Numbered from the stretch's first letter, positions 15,083 to 24,066 are shown. The stretch is DNA of 64,000 nucleotides from Nisaea sp. (GCF_034670185.1 NZ_JAXMNY010000007.1:53397-117396), one strand, 5' to 3'. The notes: generated by a model not told the origin, from the sequence alone. Numbers and translations: made by a program.

Positions 15083-16897
15083 ATGAAGCTCCGCCGCTGG
15101 CAGCAAAGTGTTATCGACGACTTCCAGTCCATACGCGAAAGCTACAAACGATTTGTTCTCAAAGCTCCGACCGGGGCTGGGAAAACGGTTCTTGCCCGGG
15201 AAATCATCGACAGGTTCTACGATGGCAAGAAAGTCATCATTCTCTGTCACCGGCTGGTTTTGCTGGACCAGCTTCAAGCGGCCTTGACGAAAGGACGTCG
15301 CGTTAAAACACTGAAGGTCTCGGATAAAGGGGAGGCTTTCGACGATTACGATGTCCTGCTCTCCACCAGCATGCGGGCGCGGGAAGTGCTCGAAGACGCG
15401 ATCCCGAAAGCAGACCTGATCATCGTGGATGAGGCCCACCGCGTCTCGCCGAACGGCAGCGGGTACAAGCGCATCATTGATCTGTTCCGTGAGAAGGGGA
15501 AAGCCGGCGCTCATTTCATGGGCCTGACGGCATCGCCCGAGCGACGGACTGGCGATCAGCGCGACCAGTTGAGCGCGGCTTTTGACGCCATTATTGACTG
15601 TGCCGATATTCGGGACCTGATTGCGGAAGGTATCCTGGTGCAACCGAGATACCGGCCGCATTTCGTTCATGACCTGAATCTGGACGGTATCGAAGTCAGC
15701 TCCGGCGAGTATCCCGTATCCCGGCTGACGGACGAAATCATCAGATCATCGATGCTCGATTACGCCACGCAGGCCTATCTGGAAGAGCGGGAGAAGATTC
15801 ATCCGCTTCCGATCTCAGCCTGGTTTTGCCCTGATATAAAGGTTGCCGAGTTTACCGAAGAGCGCCTCCGCACGATCGGGATCAAGACAGCCATTATAAC
15901 GGCGGGAACACCTTTGACGGAACGGCGCCGCATCCTTGCCGCGCATGACAAGGGTGAAATCGAGGCCCTCATTTCTGTCGGCGTGCTGATCGAGGGATGG
16001 GATAATCCCGAGTGCAATATCATTGTCCATATGCGGCCGACGCTCTCAAAGGTCTTGTGGGGCCAGTCGATAGGGCGCGGACTTCGCTCTTCCCCGAGCA
16101 AGACCGAATGTGTCGTCATCGATGTCAGCTCGAACTGGACGACTTTCGGCCCGGTCGAAAACTTGAAATGGACTCTCTGGAGCCCTCCCCGGTCATTCCT
16201 GCAGTTTCAAAACCGGTTTAACTGGATTGGCCAGCAACAGGACGATGAGGACAATCCGGAAACCTATCTGCTCTGCAAGAACGAGACGGCCCAAGGGAAG
16301 TCATGCTCCCACATCTATAAGAAAGGCCGTTTTGAGGGCGACACCTGCCCTGCCTGCAACAAGTATGCAGCCGTCGATATCTATAAAGCGCAAAAACTGG
16401 ATTTAACGCTTAACGACAACAAGTTGCATCGCATTTTCTTTTCCAAAGTGCCTGAAATCTATGAAACCCTGAACACCTCAATCTGGGGAACCCTTGAGGG
16501 CAGCGCGTGGCGCACGGCAAACGAGAGGGAGATGGTTTATCTCGTCTTTTGCCTGGCCTTCGTTAAGTCATCCCCCGACGTTGCCAGCACCGAGGGACTC
16601 TATTGGGAAGACACTCTCCGGACAGAAGCGGAAATACGCCGCGAGCTGATTGATAATAAGCGCTTTGTAACCAAGAAAATGGAGTTCGAGCTTGCCTGGC
16701 TGGCAGATGGTCTGGATACCCGCCGTCAGGTACGCACACTGCAAGCAGACTATGGCGTCTCGATCATGGGACCGCTCATGATCGACCTATCCCGCGCCGA
16801 ATGCGAGGCTAAATACCAGCGCGCCATCAAAATAACGGAACGGATTGTCACTCTGGGATGTTCGGCCAAGGATGATCTGCCGTACTTTGTTGCTTAG
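15083..16897 (+). CDS. RadD-like superfamily 2 DEAD/DEAH helicase
   Basis: A 604-residue SF2 ATPase. Motifs in order: Q-like RRWQQ at the N-terminus, Walker A APTGAGKT (28-35), DEAH box (116-119), motif III TAS (149-151), a second RecA domain with VGVLIEGWD (about 299-307) and motif VI QSIGRGLR (328-335). After it four cysteines at 398, 408, 422 and 425 suggest a small zinc-binding element. The layout and length resemble RadD (YejH), which helps process recombination intermediates; phage and island helicases share it. It stands alone in an accessory stretch between the sox cluster and tRNA-Met, so a defence or mobile-element role is also possible. The last 170 residues match nothing I recognise. 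Confidence 0.85.
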   Translation: MKLRRWQQSVIDDFQSIRESYKRFVLKAPTGAGKTVLAREIIDRFYDGKKVIILCHRLVLLDQLQAALTKGRRVKTLKVSDKGEAFDDYDVLLSTSMRAREVLEDAIPKADLIIVDEAHRVSPNGSGYKRIIDLFREKGKAGAHFMGLTASPERRTGDQRDQLSAAFDAIIDCADIRDLIAEGILVQPRYRPHFVHDLNLDGIEVSSGEYPVSRLTDEIIRSSMLDYATQAYLEEREKIHPLPISAWFCPDIKVAEFTEERLRTIGIKTAIITAGTPLTERRRILAAHDKGEIEALISVGVLIEGWDNPECNIIVHMRPTLSKVLWGQSIGRGLRSSPSKTECVVIDVSSNWTTFGPVENLKWTLWSPPRSFLQFQNRFNWIGQQQDDEDNPETYLLCKNETAQGKSCSHIYKKGRFEGDTCPACNKYAAVDIYKAQKLDLTLNDNKLHRIFFSKVPEIYETLNTSIWGTLEGSAWRTANEREMVYLVFCLAFVKSSPDVASTEGLYWEDTLRTEAEIRRELIDNKRFVTKKMEFELAWLADGLDTRRQVRTLQADYGVSIMGPLMIDLSRAECEAKYQRAIKITERIVTLGCSAKDDLPYFVA

Positions 16898-17202
16898 TGT
16901 GTCGCCTTACTGGCCGGAACGGATCTAGCGGAGCCGTTCAGGCGAATGATCTCCTGAGGGAAACTAGCGGTGTATCGGAACAGGTTTCGTATCCGCCGGC
17001 ACTTTCAGGCATCCATCGTCAAGGTAGAGCAATCCGGAGCTCCTACCAGGATGCGCGTTCTTTCAGTTGCCAGCGTCACGACGCTAGATGAGGCGCGCCA
17101 AGGATGGACGGCCTGTGCCCACATTTTGCTGGATGACCGGAAACCGGCGCGGGAAGAAGGCTTCCATACGGCCGCTGCAAATGCTGGCTACGGCTCCAGT
17201 GG
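16898..17202. other. Non-coding gap between convergent genes
   Basis: No convincing gene here. A weak 6-bp dyad (GAACGG at 16917-16922 with CCGTTC at 16934-16939) follows the helicase stop. Short frames across the region have no recognisable protein features. Confidence 0.5.
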
Positions 17203-18051
17203 TCAGCTCGGATCTTCCAGTTTCACGCCATACTTTTGGAGAAGCATGCTTTCTTTCTCCCCCTTAATCGACAGACGGCCCTCATCCCAGACCCTTATAA
17301 GTTCCTGTCTTTTTTCCGCCGGGATTTTCTTTGAAAAAATCGGCCGCTCGACGAGCTTTTTCTCCAGACCGGGGAACGCGATCTGAAGTTCATCATGCAG
17401 ATTCAACCTATTTAAGACATGCTGGAGGACGAGCTCGTTGTCGGCGTAAAGATCCACCCTGTCTTCAATAATCATCCGCAAGATACGGTCGACCACATCG
17501 TCGTATCCGGCGATCACTTCAACGAAGTCCGCGTTATTCGGATCGTCGATATAGGACTGGTAGGACATGCTCATTGAGCTGTAATCCCAACCGGGACCGG
17601 TTGCGACGCGCTTGCCTTTTATGGACTGGATGCCGAGGTAGCGCCAGGGATCGTCCCTCCTGACGACAAAGGCCGTCGTATAGGCAAATGTCGGCTCATT
17701 CGCATAGACAAAATCGTTCTCTGTGTTCACTGCCTCGACATATTCGGGCAAAATATCGCAAAGACCGTCGGAGACCATTGCGAGTCCTCGCGCCAGAGGG
17801 ACTTCGAAAAACTCCAGCTCATAGCCTTGCGCGGAATAGACTTCCTCAAACATATCGATGACAACGCCCCGCGCGGAAGATCCGTTCGACGGGAAGATCG
17901 TCAGCGGCGGCCACTGGTCATAGCAAACCTTTAACGTCTCCGCATAACCAGCTCTGCCCGTGCCCAACCCGACAGCAAAAAGCACCAGAATAAACAGGCG
18001 ACCCAGTAAGTTATGCTTGGACACGATCACGACCTTTGTTTTTCGCCTCAT
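17203..18051 (-). CDS. Periplasmic family-3 solute-binding protein
   Basis: 282 residues. After a basic start and a hydrophobic export segment (LFILVLFAVGLGTGRAGYA) comes a type II periplasmic binding fold: LKVCYDQWPPLTIF, then RGVVIDMFEEVYSAQGYELEFFEVPLARGL and a domain beginning IKGKRVATGPGWD. Family members bind amino acids or small organic ligands. No permease or ATPase lies nearby. The start overlaps the 3' end of the diguanylate cyclase gene by 41 bases (14 if a GTG at 18024 is used, which has AAAGG upstream). The pairing suggests it senses a ligand for the cyclase rather than feeding a transporter. Confidence 0.85.
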   Translation of the reverse strand: MRRKTKVVIVSKHNLLGRLFILVLFAVGLGTGRAGYAETLKVCYDQWPPLTIFPSNGSSARGVVIDMFEEVYSAQGYELEFFEVPLARGLAMVSDGLCDILPEYVEAVNTENDFVYANEPTFAYTTAFVVRRDDPWRYLGIQSIKGKRVATGPGWDYSSMSMSYQSYIDDPNNADFVEVIAGYDDVVDRILRMIIEDRVDLYADNELVLQHVLNRLNLHDELQIAFPGLEKKLVERPIFSKKIPAEKRQELIRVWDEGRLSIKGEKESMLLQKYGVKLEDPS

Positions 18052-19291
18052 AAAGTTTTACATCGGCGCGCTTAAACAGCTCGTCCACTGAAACGTCTCC
18101 TGGCTCGGACGATGCCACACCGAGACTGATAGTGTATGTGATTGATTTGCCATCGACATCCAGAACAGAAATCCCGACAGCCTTGCGTATTTCATCTGCG
18201 ATCCGAAAGGCTTCATCGGCTTCCGTATCGGGTAGGAGTATGGCGAATTCTTCCCCCCCTATTCTCCCGAAAAGGTCGGGCTTTCTCAGCAGCTCCCCAG
18301 TCATCTGCGCAAAATGGACGAGCACCTTGTCGCCGACGAAATGACCGTGTGTATCATTTATGACTTTGAAATGGTCTATATCCATCAGAATGAACGACAC
18401 AAATGATCGATTACGTTGAGAGCTGATCAATAACGGATGAGAATAATCATAAAAACTTCGGCGATTAAGTATTCCCGTTAAATAATCTTTTGCCGCCAGG
18501 TATTTTAAATTTTCATTTGCAACAAGCAATTCTTCTGTTCTTTTGGCAACGGCATCCTCAAGCCAATTTCTTTTTTCCTTTTCATCTTCCAATAATTTTT
18601 TCTGATGATTCTCTATATCAGAAAACATCATATTCATATGGTCTTGAAGCTTCTTGAGCTCATTATTCTCGACGACAGGAAGACTTATCCTCCTGCCTGT
18701 TTTCCGATCCATTCTGATATCATCAACCTGCGATATCAGCTCCGTTAAAGGAACAGACAAAAACCTATCGAATGCCCATACAAAAGAGAAAAACAGAATA
18801 GATATGTTTATCACAGAGGCGATGAATATAAGAATAAAATTAAACAATATTCTATCAAATACAACACTGGACGATGAATATACCGTCAACGCCCCCAGTT
18901 TTGTTTCTTTTTCATTTTTAAACCACGTCAAATCATATGACGCACTGAAAATAGATAATGGTATGGACATAATATTATAGGATTTTTTGGATAACACCGT
19001 CTCCGCATGCTGATTAAAAATGTCTATGCCTTCAACGATCGGCATTTCAAGCAACCCAGATGCGAGCGCTTCAACCTGTTTATCATTATATTGCCAAAGG
19101 CTGGTTGAAACAGGAGCACTGACTGTCCGCGCCAACTGTTCCAGTTCATTCAATATTGACTCTTTGGTTTTTACATATTCAGCAAAAAATTGTATTCCCG
19201 TTACCAATAATGTAACGGCTAAGTAAATCGAAAAAATAACGCGCAATAATTGTCGAGACAAATTATTCGGGCGAAAGAATCTAAACCGCAT
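18011..19291 (-). CDS. Membrane diguanylate cyclase (GGDEF)
   Basis: 426 residues: a membrane helix at about 13-35, a periplasmic domain of roughly 115 residues, a second helix at about 152-175, a HAMP-like linker (VPLTELISQVDDI), a coiled-coil segment rich in Glu/Lys, and a C-terminal GGDEF domain. The active site is GGEEF (345-349), a catalytic variant, and an RxxD inhibitory site (RKPD, 336-339) lies five residues before it, so product feedback is expected. It makes cyclic di-GMP. The gene is clearly AT-richer than the sox and transport genes, especially in the periplasmic and helix-coding part, suggesting recent acquisition. It overlaps the downstream solute-binding protein. Confidence 0.92.
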   Translation of the reverse strand: MRFRFFRPNNLSRQLLRVIFSIYLAVTLLVTGIQFFAEYVKTKESILNELEQLARTVSAPVSTSLWQYNDKQVEALASGLLEMPIVEGIDIFNQHAETVLSKKSYNIMSIPLSIFSASYDLTWFKNEKETKLGALTVYSSSSVVFDRILFNFILIFIASVINISILFFSFVWAFDRFLSVPLTELISQVDDIRMDRKTGRRISLPVVENNELKKLQDHMNMMFSDIENHQKKLLEDEKEKRNWLEDAVAKRTEELLVANENLKYLAAKDYLTGILNRRSFYDYSHPLLISSQRNRSFVSFILMDIDHFKVINDTHGHFVGDKVLVHFAQMTGELLRKPDLFGRIGGEEFAILLPDTEADEAFRIADEIRKAVGISVLDVDGKSITYTISLGVASSEPGDVSVDELFKRADVKLYEAKNKGRDRVQA

Positions 19292-19902
19292 CTCTTATTC
19301 CGCTTATGCGCTGGGACTGCCGTCGGTCGGCATAACCTAAATGAAATTAAATTCAGTTAATACACAGCGATAATTTATGTGTGGAAACCACACCCGCAGC
19401 ACACACACCAAACCCGAAAAGCCCAATCCAATCTTCGATATTGCTGATTAAACTGTTGGGAATGCCCGTTAACGCATGCTGAAGGCCGTTCCGTCAAAAA
19501 GAGCGGAACCCTTAATCCGCCTTTCTTGTGTCCAGTTTAATGGAGCTCAAAGGAAGGGTCGCGCACGGGTGGCGTGCGAAAAATCTCTGTTCTAGCGGTG
19601 CTTCAGAACGGTGCGGTCAACCCGGCGATTGCCCCAACCAAACCCGCCGATGCGCAAGCCAGTGAGCGCCCTGAAGCCGCGCCTCACCCTCAGCAAAGCG
19701 AGTTTTTTTGTATCGGGCATTTCAACTTTGAAAATTGGTAGCGGAGGTCCGCTACATCTGTAACCCCACCTCGCTGATCTTTCTCGTAATCACTTGTTAA
19801 ATAACGTTTTCTGGAGTGACACCTACGTCGACCAGGCCTCCAACGGAGTTCATCGCAACTACCTAGCCTCGAAAACAAGCGCCCGAAAAGCAGAAGCCAC
19901 GT
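19292..19902. other. Intergenic region with a tRNA-end repeat
   Basis: No supported gene in 611 bases. A small dyad GTGTGG-aaa-CCACAC is at 19379-19393. Near 19735 it contains a copy of the tRNA-Met 3' end, annotated separately. Short frames here look random. Confidence 0.5.
19735..19747. repeat. Direct repeat of the tRNA-Met 3' end (possible att site)
   Basis: TTGGTAGCGGAGG at 19735-19747 is identical to 21685-21697, which is the CCA and acceptor end of tRNA-Met. The two copies bracket the 542-residue gene. The left copy also begins an 8-bp palindrome (GTAGCGGA at 19738-19745, TCCGCTAC at 19748-19755). Such repeats are the usual scar of site-specific integration at a tRNA, but no integrase gene lies between the copies. 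Confidence 0.55.
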
Positions 19903-21531
19903 CTATCGACGCTTTTTGCGATTTCGCGCTTTCAATGCACGTCTCTGACTTCTATTCATACCTGACGCAGGTTCATGCGGTGTAGGTACAGAGAAGCTGA
20001 TAGTCTCAACATCTGGAAATTCCTGACCTCCCCATGGGCGTTCTGTTATATTTTGAAGGACATCAAAGTTCTTACAATCCTCACGGATTGCTCTGCGCTC
20101 TTCCTGTGTCCATGTTGCTTGCTCCGCATATATTAAATCCTCGGAACTGCCGCGACCTTGCTCCGGAGGCTCCATTGAAATCCCAACCACCTGCAAAAGA
20201 TGCGAATATTTTTCAAGCAACCCTCGTGCGTAGACCTTCGCGGATTCGGTCCGTTTGATGCGATAATGCTCGTAGCCTCCTTTGTTCTCCATCCACTCGA
20301 GGTATTTAAAGGTCTGAATAAAAAACGCTGTTTGACAAAATTTCGTCCCTGCATGGCCCATCATGACTCGGAAGAACCGGCGTTCTTCCTTCCCCCTCTC
20401 GAGAGCTCCTTTGACTGCTTCCGCGTACGACCTCCTGATGAACCTCGGCGTAAGAGCCATTTGTCGTATGCTCAGTTCACTCATACGAAGACTGAAGTCT
20501 TGCCCCTTCAAAGTAATTGATGTTCCTTGGAGCATGTGCTTTGTGAATGACTCGATCAACCTGTCCCATAAATACGAAATCTTATCAGCTTCTATTTTGG
20601 CTAAATATTGAGAATTACTGATAAAATTATCATAATGGTGCGTATTTATTGTTAATGGAATGTCTGGATCATTAACCACAAAGTCATGATCTTTATTCTC
20701 GTTGACCCGAATTGCATAATAAGCGAGTAGGTTTTCTTCACCGTGAGCCTCAAGAAGACGGCCAGATCGGACGAAGGCTTCCTTTCTTGTCAGGTAGTCA
20801 GTGAAATCAGTGACGGTGTCCAGTTCCGCCATTACGATATCGAGCGCATTTTCATTGAACACGTGCACGAAGGACCCACCCGGATCGATGTCTCCAACAG
20901 CAAGTGGCCATATTGACGCACATTTATCCGACCAATGATCTGGTCCTAAGATATCTGGTCGAATTATCAGACTGCCGGATGAGCCGGGTAAGTGCCTTCG
21001 ACATGCCTCAGCACAACCACTCGCAACGACGACTCTGTGAACCTGCCGGACATCTTTGGACGGAAGATCTATCGGAAAGGGGTTTATGCACTCACGATCG
21101 AGGAAAAGCCGATCTGGATATTCCGATATCCAACGTTCAGCACCTTTTGCCTGCTTCGCAGAATCTCTTATTGCTCGTTTCGCCCATCGGCACCAGGCAG
21201 TCTTCAGATCACCTGACGGCCACGCTATTGTCTTTTCGCTGAAGATGATGATGTGCGGGCCACACACTACGAGCAGGTCGCAGAGTTCCTTCCCATCGCC
21301 TTTGTTGCCTAGTTTCTGATCGCGGTACGGGCTCGGATATGACCAGAGGTTCAGGAACGACCTGTCCGCCAGCTTCGCAAGATAGCGTTCCGAATCAGTG
21401 TTCCCATCACCTTTAACGATAGGTGGCCGAAGCTGCTCTGGCCGCTCATCAATCCCAGACGGTTTTTTTATCAGGTCCTCTACCCCTTCCAAAAGAGAGC
21501 GCTTTCGAGAATCTCCATCAGCAAAACACAT
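19903..21531 (-). CDS. Unrecognised 542-residue protein with a possible nuclease-like N-terminus
   Basis: I do not recognise this gene with certainty. The N-terminal region contains SERYLAKLADRSFLNLWSYP (48-66) and GKELCDLLVVCGPHIIIFSEK (80-100). The spacing Glu48, Glu82/Asp85 and Lys100, with a hydrophobic strand before the Lys, could form a PD-(D/E)XK-like nuclease core, though the usual acidic-x-Lys pair is not perfect. The rest is probably mixed alpha/beta without clear motifs; the end is very basic (MNRSQRRALKARNRKKRR), suggesting nucleic-acid contact. No signal peptide or membrane segment is seen. Base composition is poorer in GC than the neighbours. It lies alone between tRNA-Met and a 13-bp copy of the tRNA 3' end, so it is a likely cargo gene of a small inserted element, with defence as one possible role. 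Confidence 0.7.
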   Translation of the reverse strand: MCFADGDSRKRSLLEGVEDLIKKPSGIDERPEQLRPPIVKGDGNTDSERYLAKLADRSFLNLWSYPSPYRDQKLGNKGDGKELCDLLVVCGPHIIIFSEKTIAWPSGDLKTAWCRWAKRAIRDSAKQAKGAERWISEYPDRLFLDRECINPFPIDLPSKDVRQVHRVVVASGCAEACRRHLPGSSGSLIIRPDILGPDHWSDKCASIWPLAVGDIDPGGSFVHVFNENALDIVMAELDTVTDFTDYLTRKEAFVRSGRLLEAHGEENLLAYYAIRVNENKDHDFVVNDPDIPLTINTHHYDNFISNSQYLAKIEADKISYLWDRLIESFTKHMLQGTSITLKGQDFSLRMSELSIRQMALTPRFIRRSYAEAVKGALERGKEERRFFRVMMGHAGTKFCQTAFFIQTFKYLEWMENKGGYEHYRIKRTESAKVYARGLLEKYSHLLQVVGISMEPPEQGRGSSEDLIYAEQATWTQEERRAIREDCKNFDVLQNITERPWGGQEFPDVETISFSVPTPHEPASGMNRSQRRALKARNRKKRR

Positions 21532-21542
21532 CTATCAGGCAA

Positions 21543-21552
21543 AAAGCGCTTT
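21543..21552. promoter_or_regulatory. AAAGCGCTTT palindrome before the 542-residue gene
   Basis: A perfect 10-bp palindrome lies 12 bases upstream of the ATG at 21531, where an operator or ribosome-site hairpin could act. It is short, so chance is possible. Confidence 0.3.
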
Positions 21553-21685
21553 CGTCGCTCCACCTTTCCGCGATTAATTCGCGGTAACAAGGCCGAGACG
21601 AACAAAAAACTTTTCGCCACGTAACAGCGCACAGCTCCAGAGGGCTACACACCCACCACCTAAAATATTGATTTTATTGAGGCCT

Positions 21686-21762
21686 TGGTAGCGGAGGAGG
21701 GACTTGAACCCCCGACACGCGGATTATGATTCCGCTGCTCTAACCAGCTGAGCTACTCCGCC
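21686..21762 (-). tRNA. tRNA-Met (anticodon CAT)
   Basis: A 77-base cloverleaf reading on the minus strand from GGCGGAGTAGCTCAG to the encoded CCA. The acceptor stem GGCGGAG pairs with CTCCGCT-type 3' bases, the anticodon stem GCGGA/TCCGC encloses loop ATCATAA with anticodon CAT, and the T-arm GGGGGTTCAAGTCCC is intact. The D-arm and stem match elongator tRNA-Met of alphaproteobacteria rather than initiator or tRNA-Ile2, though the last cannot be fully excluded by eye. Its 3' end is duplicated at 19735-19747. Confidence 0.93.
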
Positions 21763-21815
21763 CCATAGGGCTCGCGAGGGCATGGCCGAAGCCGTCTTGT
21801 CCGCGCGGAAGCACG

Positions 21816-21845
21816 CATATAGGCGAGCCGGGCGGGGCTTGTCAA
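21816..21845 (-). promoter_or_regulatory. Promoter of tRNA-Met
   Basis: On the minus strand a consensus TTGACA (21845-21840) is followed after 18 bases by TATATG (21821-21816), about 55 bases before the mature tRNA 5' end. Confidence 0.6.
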
Positions 21846-21874
21846 CAGAGGGGTGCCCTGCCCGGTCGAATTCT

Positions 21875-23215
21875 TTATCGGCTCTCCCCGCCAGCAATCA
21901 GTTTGCGCCGCAGCCAGCTTGACGCACCGTCCATCATGAACACCATGACGATGATCAGGCTGATGATATAAAAGGTGTTTTCCCAGTCCCGCGAGGTCCG
22001 CATGGTCTCCACCAGCACAAGGCCGATACCGCCGGCGCCGAGCGCGCCGATCACCGTTGCCGAGCGGGTGTTGGATTCCACGTAATAGAGGAACTGCGAG
22101 GTGAAGACCGGCAGGATTTGCGGGATCACGCCGAAGCGGTAGCGCTGCCAGCGGTTCGCGCCCGTGGCGCCGACGCCTTCCACCTGCTTGCGGTCGATAT
22201 TCTCCAGTGCCTCCGAGAACAGCTTGCCGAGCGAGCCGGTGTCGGTGAAGGCGATGGCGAGCGAGCCGGTCAGCGGGCCCAGACCGAAGGCCCGGATGAA
22301 GATCAGCGACCAGATCAGCATGTCGATGCCGCGCACGAAGTCGAACACCCGGCGCACCACGAAGCGGATCGTGCCGTTAGGGTTGAAGTTGGAGGCCGCG
22401 ACAAAGGCCAATGGCAGGCCGCAGAAAGCTGCCGTGACGGTGCCGAGGACCGCCATCAGGATGGTCTCGAACAGGGCCACGGCGACATGGCCATGCTGCC
22501 ACTCAGGATTGCCCCAGAAGCTCGACAGGATGTATTGCCAGTTCGCCTGGTCAGGGTTCAGCCGGTCACCGGAAGTGGACAGCGAGAGCAACTCGCTGAA
22601 GCTCCTGCCGTGCAACTCGGAGGTAAAGGGGAACCAGAAATTCTCCCAGCCGTATTGGAACTTGTGGATCTCCAGCTTGGCCCGTGTGAATTGCACTCTG
22701 CGAGAGAAGGTCGGGCGGGCATCGAGCTTCACGTCGCGGGCATTGAGCCAGTCCGGCACCGGCCCGTCCGGCAACGTGGTGACGATTTTCTTGCCCACAA
22801 GTTCCGCATGAATGGTCCCGTAATCCGGCACCTCGAAAGCGAGACTCTTGCCCTCGACCCGGACGACATAGCCCTCACCGAGATCGACGGTGAATTTATC
22901 GGCATCGCCCGTCACCCAGTCCGGCAGTGTTTTGAAAGTCGCGTGCCGCTCCCCCTCGATAGCGACTTCGAAGTCGCCCCGGCGGAAATTCTTGGTAACG
23001 TGAGTCTTGTAGGCGACCGCATCGGAGATCAGCAGCGCCCCCTTGGAGAGCTGGGCGCGGGCGAGCAGTGCCGTGATATCGAACGCGGTCCAGGCATAGA
23101 ACAGGTAGAGCACGACGCCGGCCAGCAACAGCATCGGCACGGCGGATGCCTTTTTCACCGAGATACGCACCGGCTCGGCCATAACAGCGGCGCCCTGATC
23201 GGAAATGACAGCCAT
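21875..23215 (-). CDS. phnE: Phosphonate/phosphate-type ABC permease with long periplasmic insertion (PhnE/PhoT-like)
   Basis: 446 residues from the ATG at 23215, preceded by GGGAGG. A first membrane helix (about 27-48) is followed by about 170 residues of predicted periplasmic segment before the PhnE-type permease core. The core carries the EAA-like loop ENIDRKQVEGVGATGANRWQRYRFGVIPQILP and GALGAGGIGLVLVETM. The long form resembles PhoT of the Sinorhizobium PhoCDET importer. It pairs with the shorter permease encoded 11 bp upstream and the ATPase and binding protein further upstream. The substrate (phosphonate, phosphate or phosphite) cannot be told apart by sequence reading. No C-P lyase gene is in the window. 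Confidence 0.88.
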   Translation of the reverse strand: MAVISDQGAAVMAEPVRISVKKASAVPMLLLAGVVLYLFYAWTAFDITALLARAQLSKGALLISDAVAYKTHVTKNFRRGDFEVAIEGERHATFKTLPDWVTGDADKFTVDLGEGYVVRVEGKSLAFEVPDYGTIHAELVGKKIVTTLPDGPVPDWLNARDVKLDARPTFSRRVQFTRAKLEIHKFQYGWENFWFPFTSELHGRSFSELLSLSTSGDRLNPDQANWQYILSSFWGNPEWQHGHVAVALFETILMAVLGTVTAAFCGLPLAFVAASNFNPNGTIRFVVRRVFDFVRGIDMLIWSLIFIRAFGLGPLTGSLAIAFTDTGSLGKLFSEALENIDRKQVEGVGATGANRWQRYRFGVIPQILPVFTSQFLYYVESNTRSATVIGALGAGGIGLVLVETMRTSRDWENTFYIISLIIVMVFMMDGASSWLRRKLIAGGESR

Positions 23216-23226
23216 ATCCGCCTCCC

Positions 23227-24066
23227 CTAGCTGAAATTGTCGGCGCCGACGAAATGCCGACGGAGATAGGATGACAGCTGGTCGATGGCGACAATCGACA
23301 GGAACAGCATGAGGAAGAGCGCAGCGGTCTCGGAACCGGCACCCCAGCCGATAGCGCGGGAAAGCTCGGTGCCGATACCACCGGCGCCGACAAAGCCGAG
23401 GATGGCGGAAGCGCGCACATTGATCTCGAAACGCAGCAGGAAATAGCTGCTGTAGTTCGGCAGCACCTGAGGGATCACCCCGAAGCGGACCCGCTGCAGC
23501 CAGTTGCCGCCGACGGCTTTCAGGCCCTCCAGCGGCTTCACATCGATATTCTCGTTCACCTCGGAGAACAGCTTTCCAAGAGCGCCGGAGGTGTGGAAAG
23601 CGACCGCGATTGCCGCCGGCACCGGGCTGGCGCCGAGCACGAAGATCAAGAACAGGGCGATGATCAGCTCCGGGAAGGCGCGCATGATGTCCATGATGCG
23701 GCGCACGACCGGAATGGCAGCCGGCGGAACTTCCAGGTTACGGCTGGACAGCAGGGACAGGACTGTCGCGAAGACGGCGCCGATGAGCGTTGCCACGGCT
23801 GCAATATTTAGAGTCTCGATCAAGGCCGGCAGGAATTTCGGGAACAGGGCCCAGAAGGCCCATCCCTGATCCCAGGCCTGAGAGACGATCTGCGCCGGGT
23901 AGTCGAGAAACTTGGACAGCCCCTGCAGGAAACCACCGGAATTGAGAGCCGATGCCTCGCTGTATCCGGAGAGCACGACGGCGAGCAGCAGCGCGAGGGA
24001 AAGCCCGGTATAGAGCCGTCGGCGCCCTTCGAGCGCGAGCACTTCCTGCCGCATCACTTCAACCAT
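23227..24066 (-). CDS. phnE: Phosphonate/phosphate-type ABC permease (PhnE/PhoE-like)
   Basis: 279 residues from the ATG at 24066 (MVEVMRQEVLALEG); the frame extends upstream into the phnD spacer, where a hairpin lies, so I reject that start. Hydrophobic helices and the permease motif ENIDVKPLEGLKAVGGNWLQRVRFGVIPQVLP, then GFVGAGGIGTELSRA, identify a PhnE permease. It forms the membrane channel with the long permease downstream and takes ATP-driven energy from PhnC. It lies 110 bp after phnD with a stem-loop between, a common way to make more binding protein than permease. Confidence 0.88.
   Translation of the reverse strand: MVEVMRQEVLALEGRRRLYTGLSLALLLAVVLSGYSEASALNSGGFLQGLSKFLDYPAQIVSQAWDQGWAFWALFPKFLPALIETLNIAAVATLIGAVFATVLSLLSSRNLEVPPAAIPVVRRIMDIMRAFPELIIALFLIFVLGASPVPAAIAVAFHTSGALGKLFSEVNENIDVKPLEGLKAVGGNWLQRVRFGVIPQVLPNYSSYFLLRFEINVRASAILGFVGAGGIGTELSRAIGWGAGSETAALFLMLFLSIVAIDQLSSYLRRHFVGADNFS

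Noticed and set aside
16970..17386. Plus-strand 138-codon open frame after the helicase
   Set aside because: Runs into the antisense of the binding-protein gene, no ribosome site and no recognisable domain.
19379..19393. GTGTGG-aaa-CCACAC dyad as an operator
   Set aside because: Short, far from any start codon (about 90 bases before the cyclase ATG) and without related copies; kept only as a note in the intergenic entry.
22118..23230. Plus-strand 370-codon open frame
   Set aside because: Antisense to the long PhnE permease; composition typical of a shadow frame.
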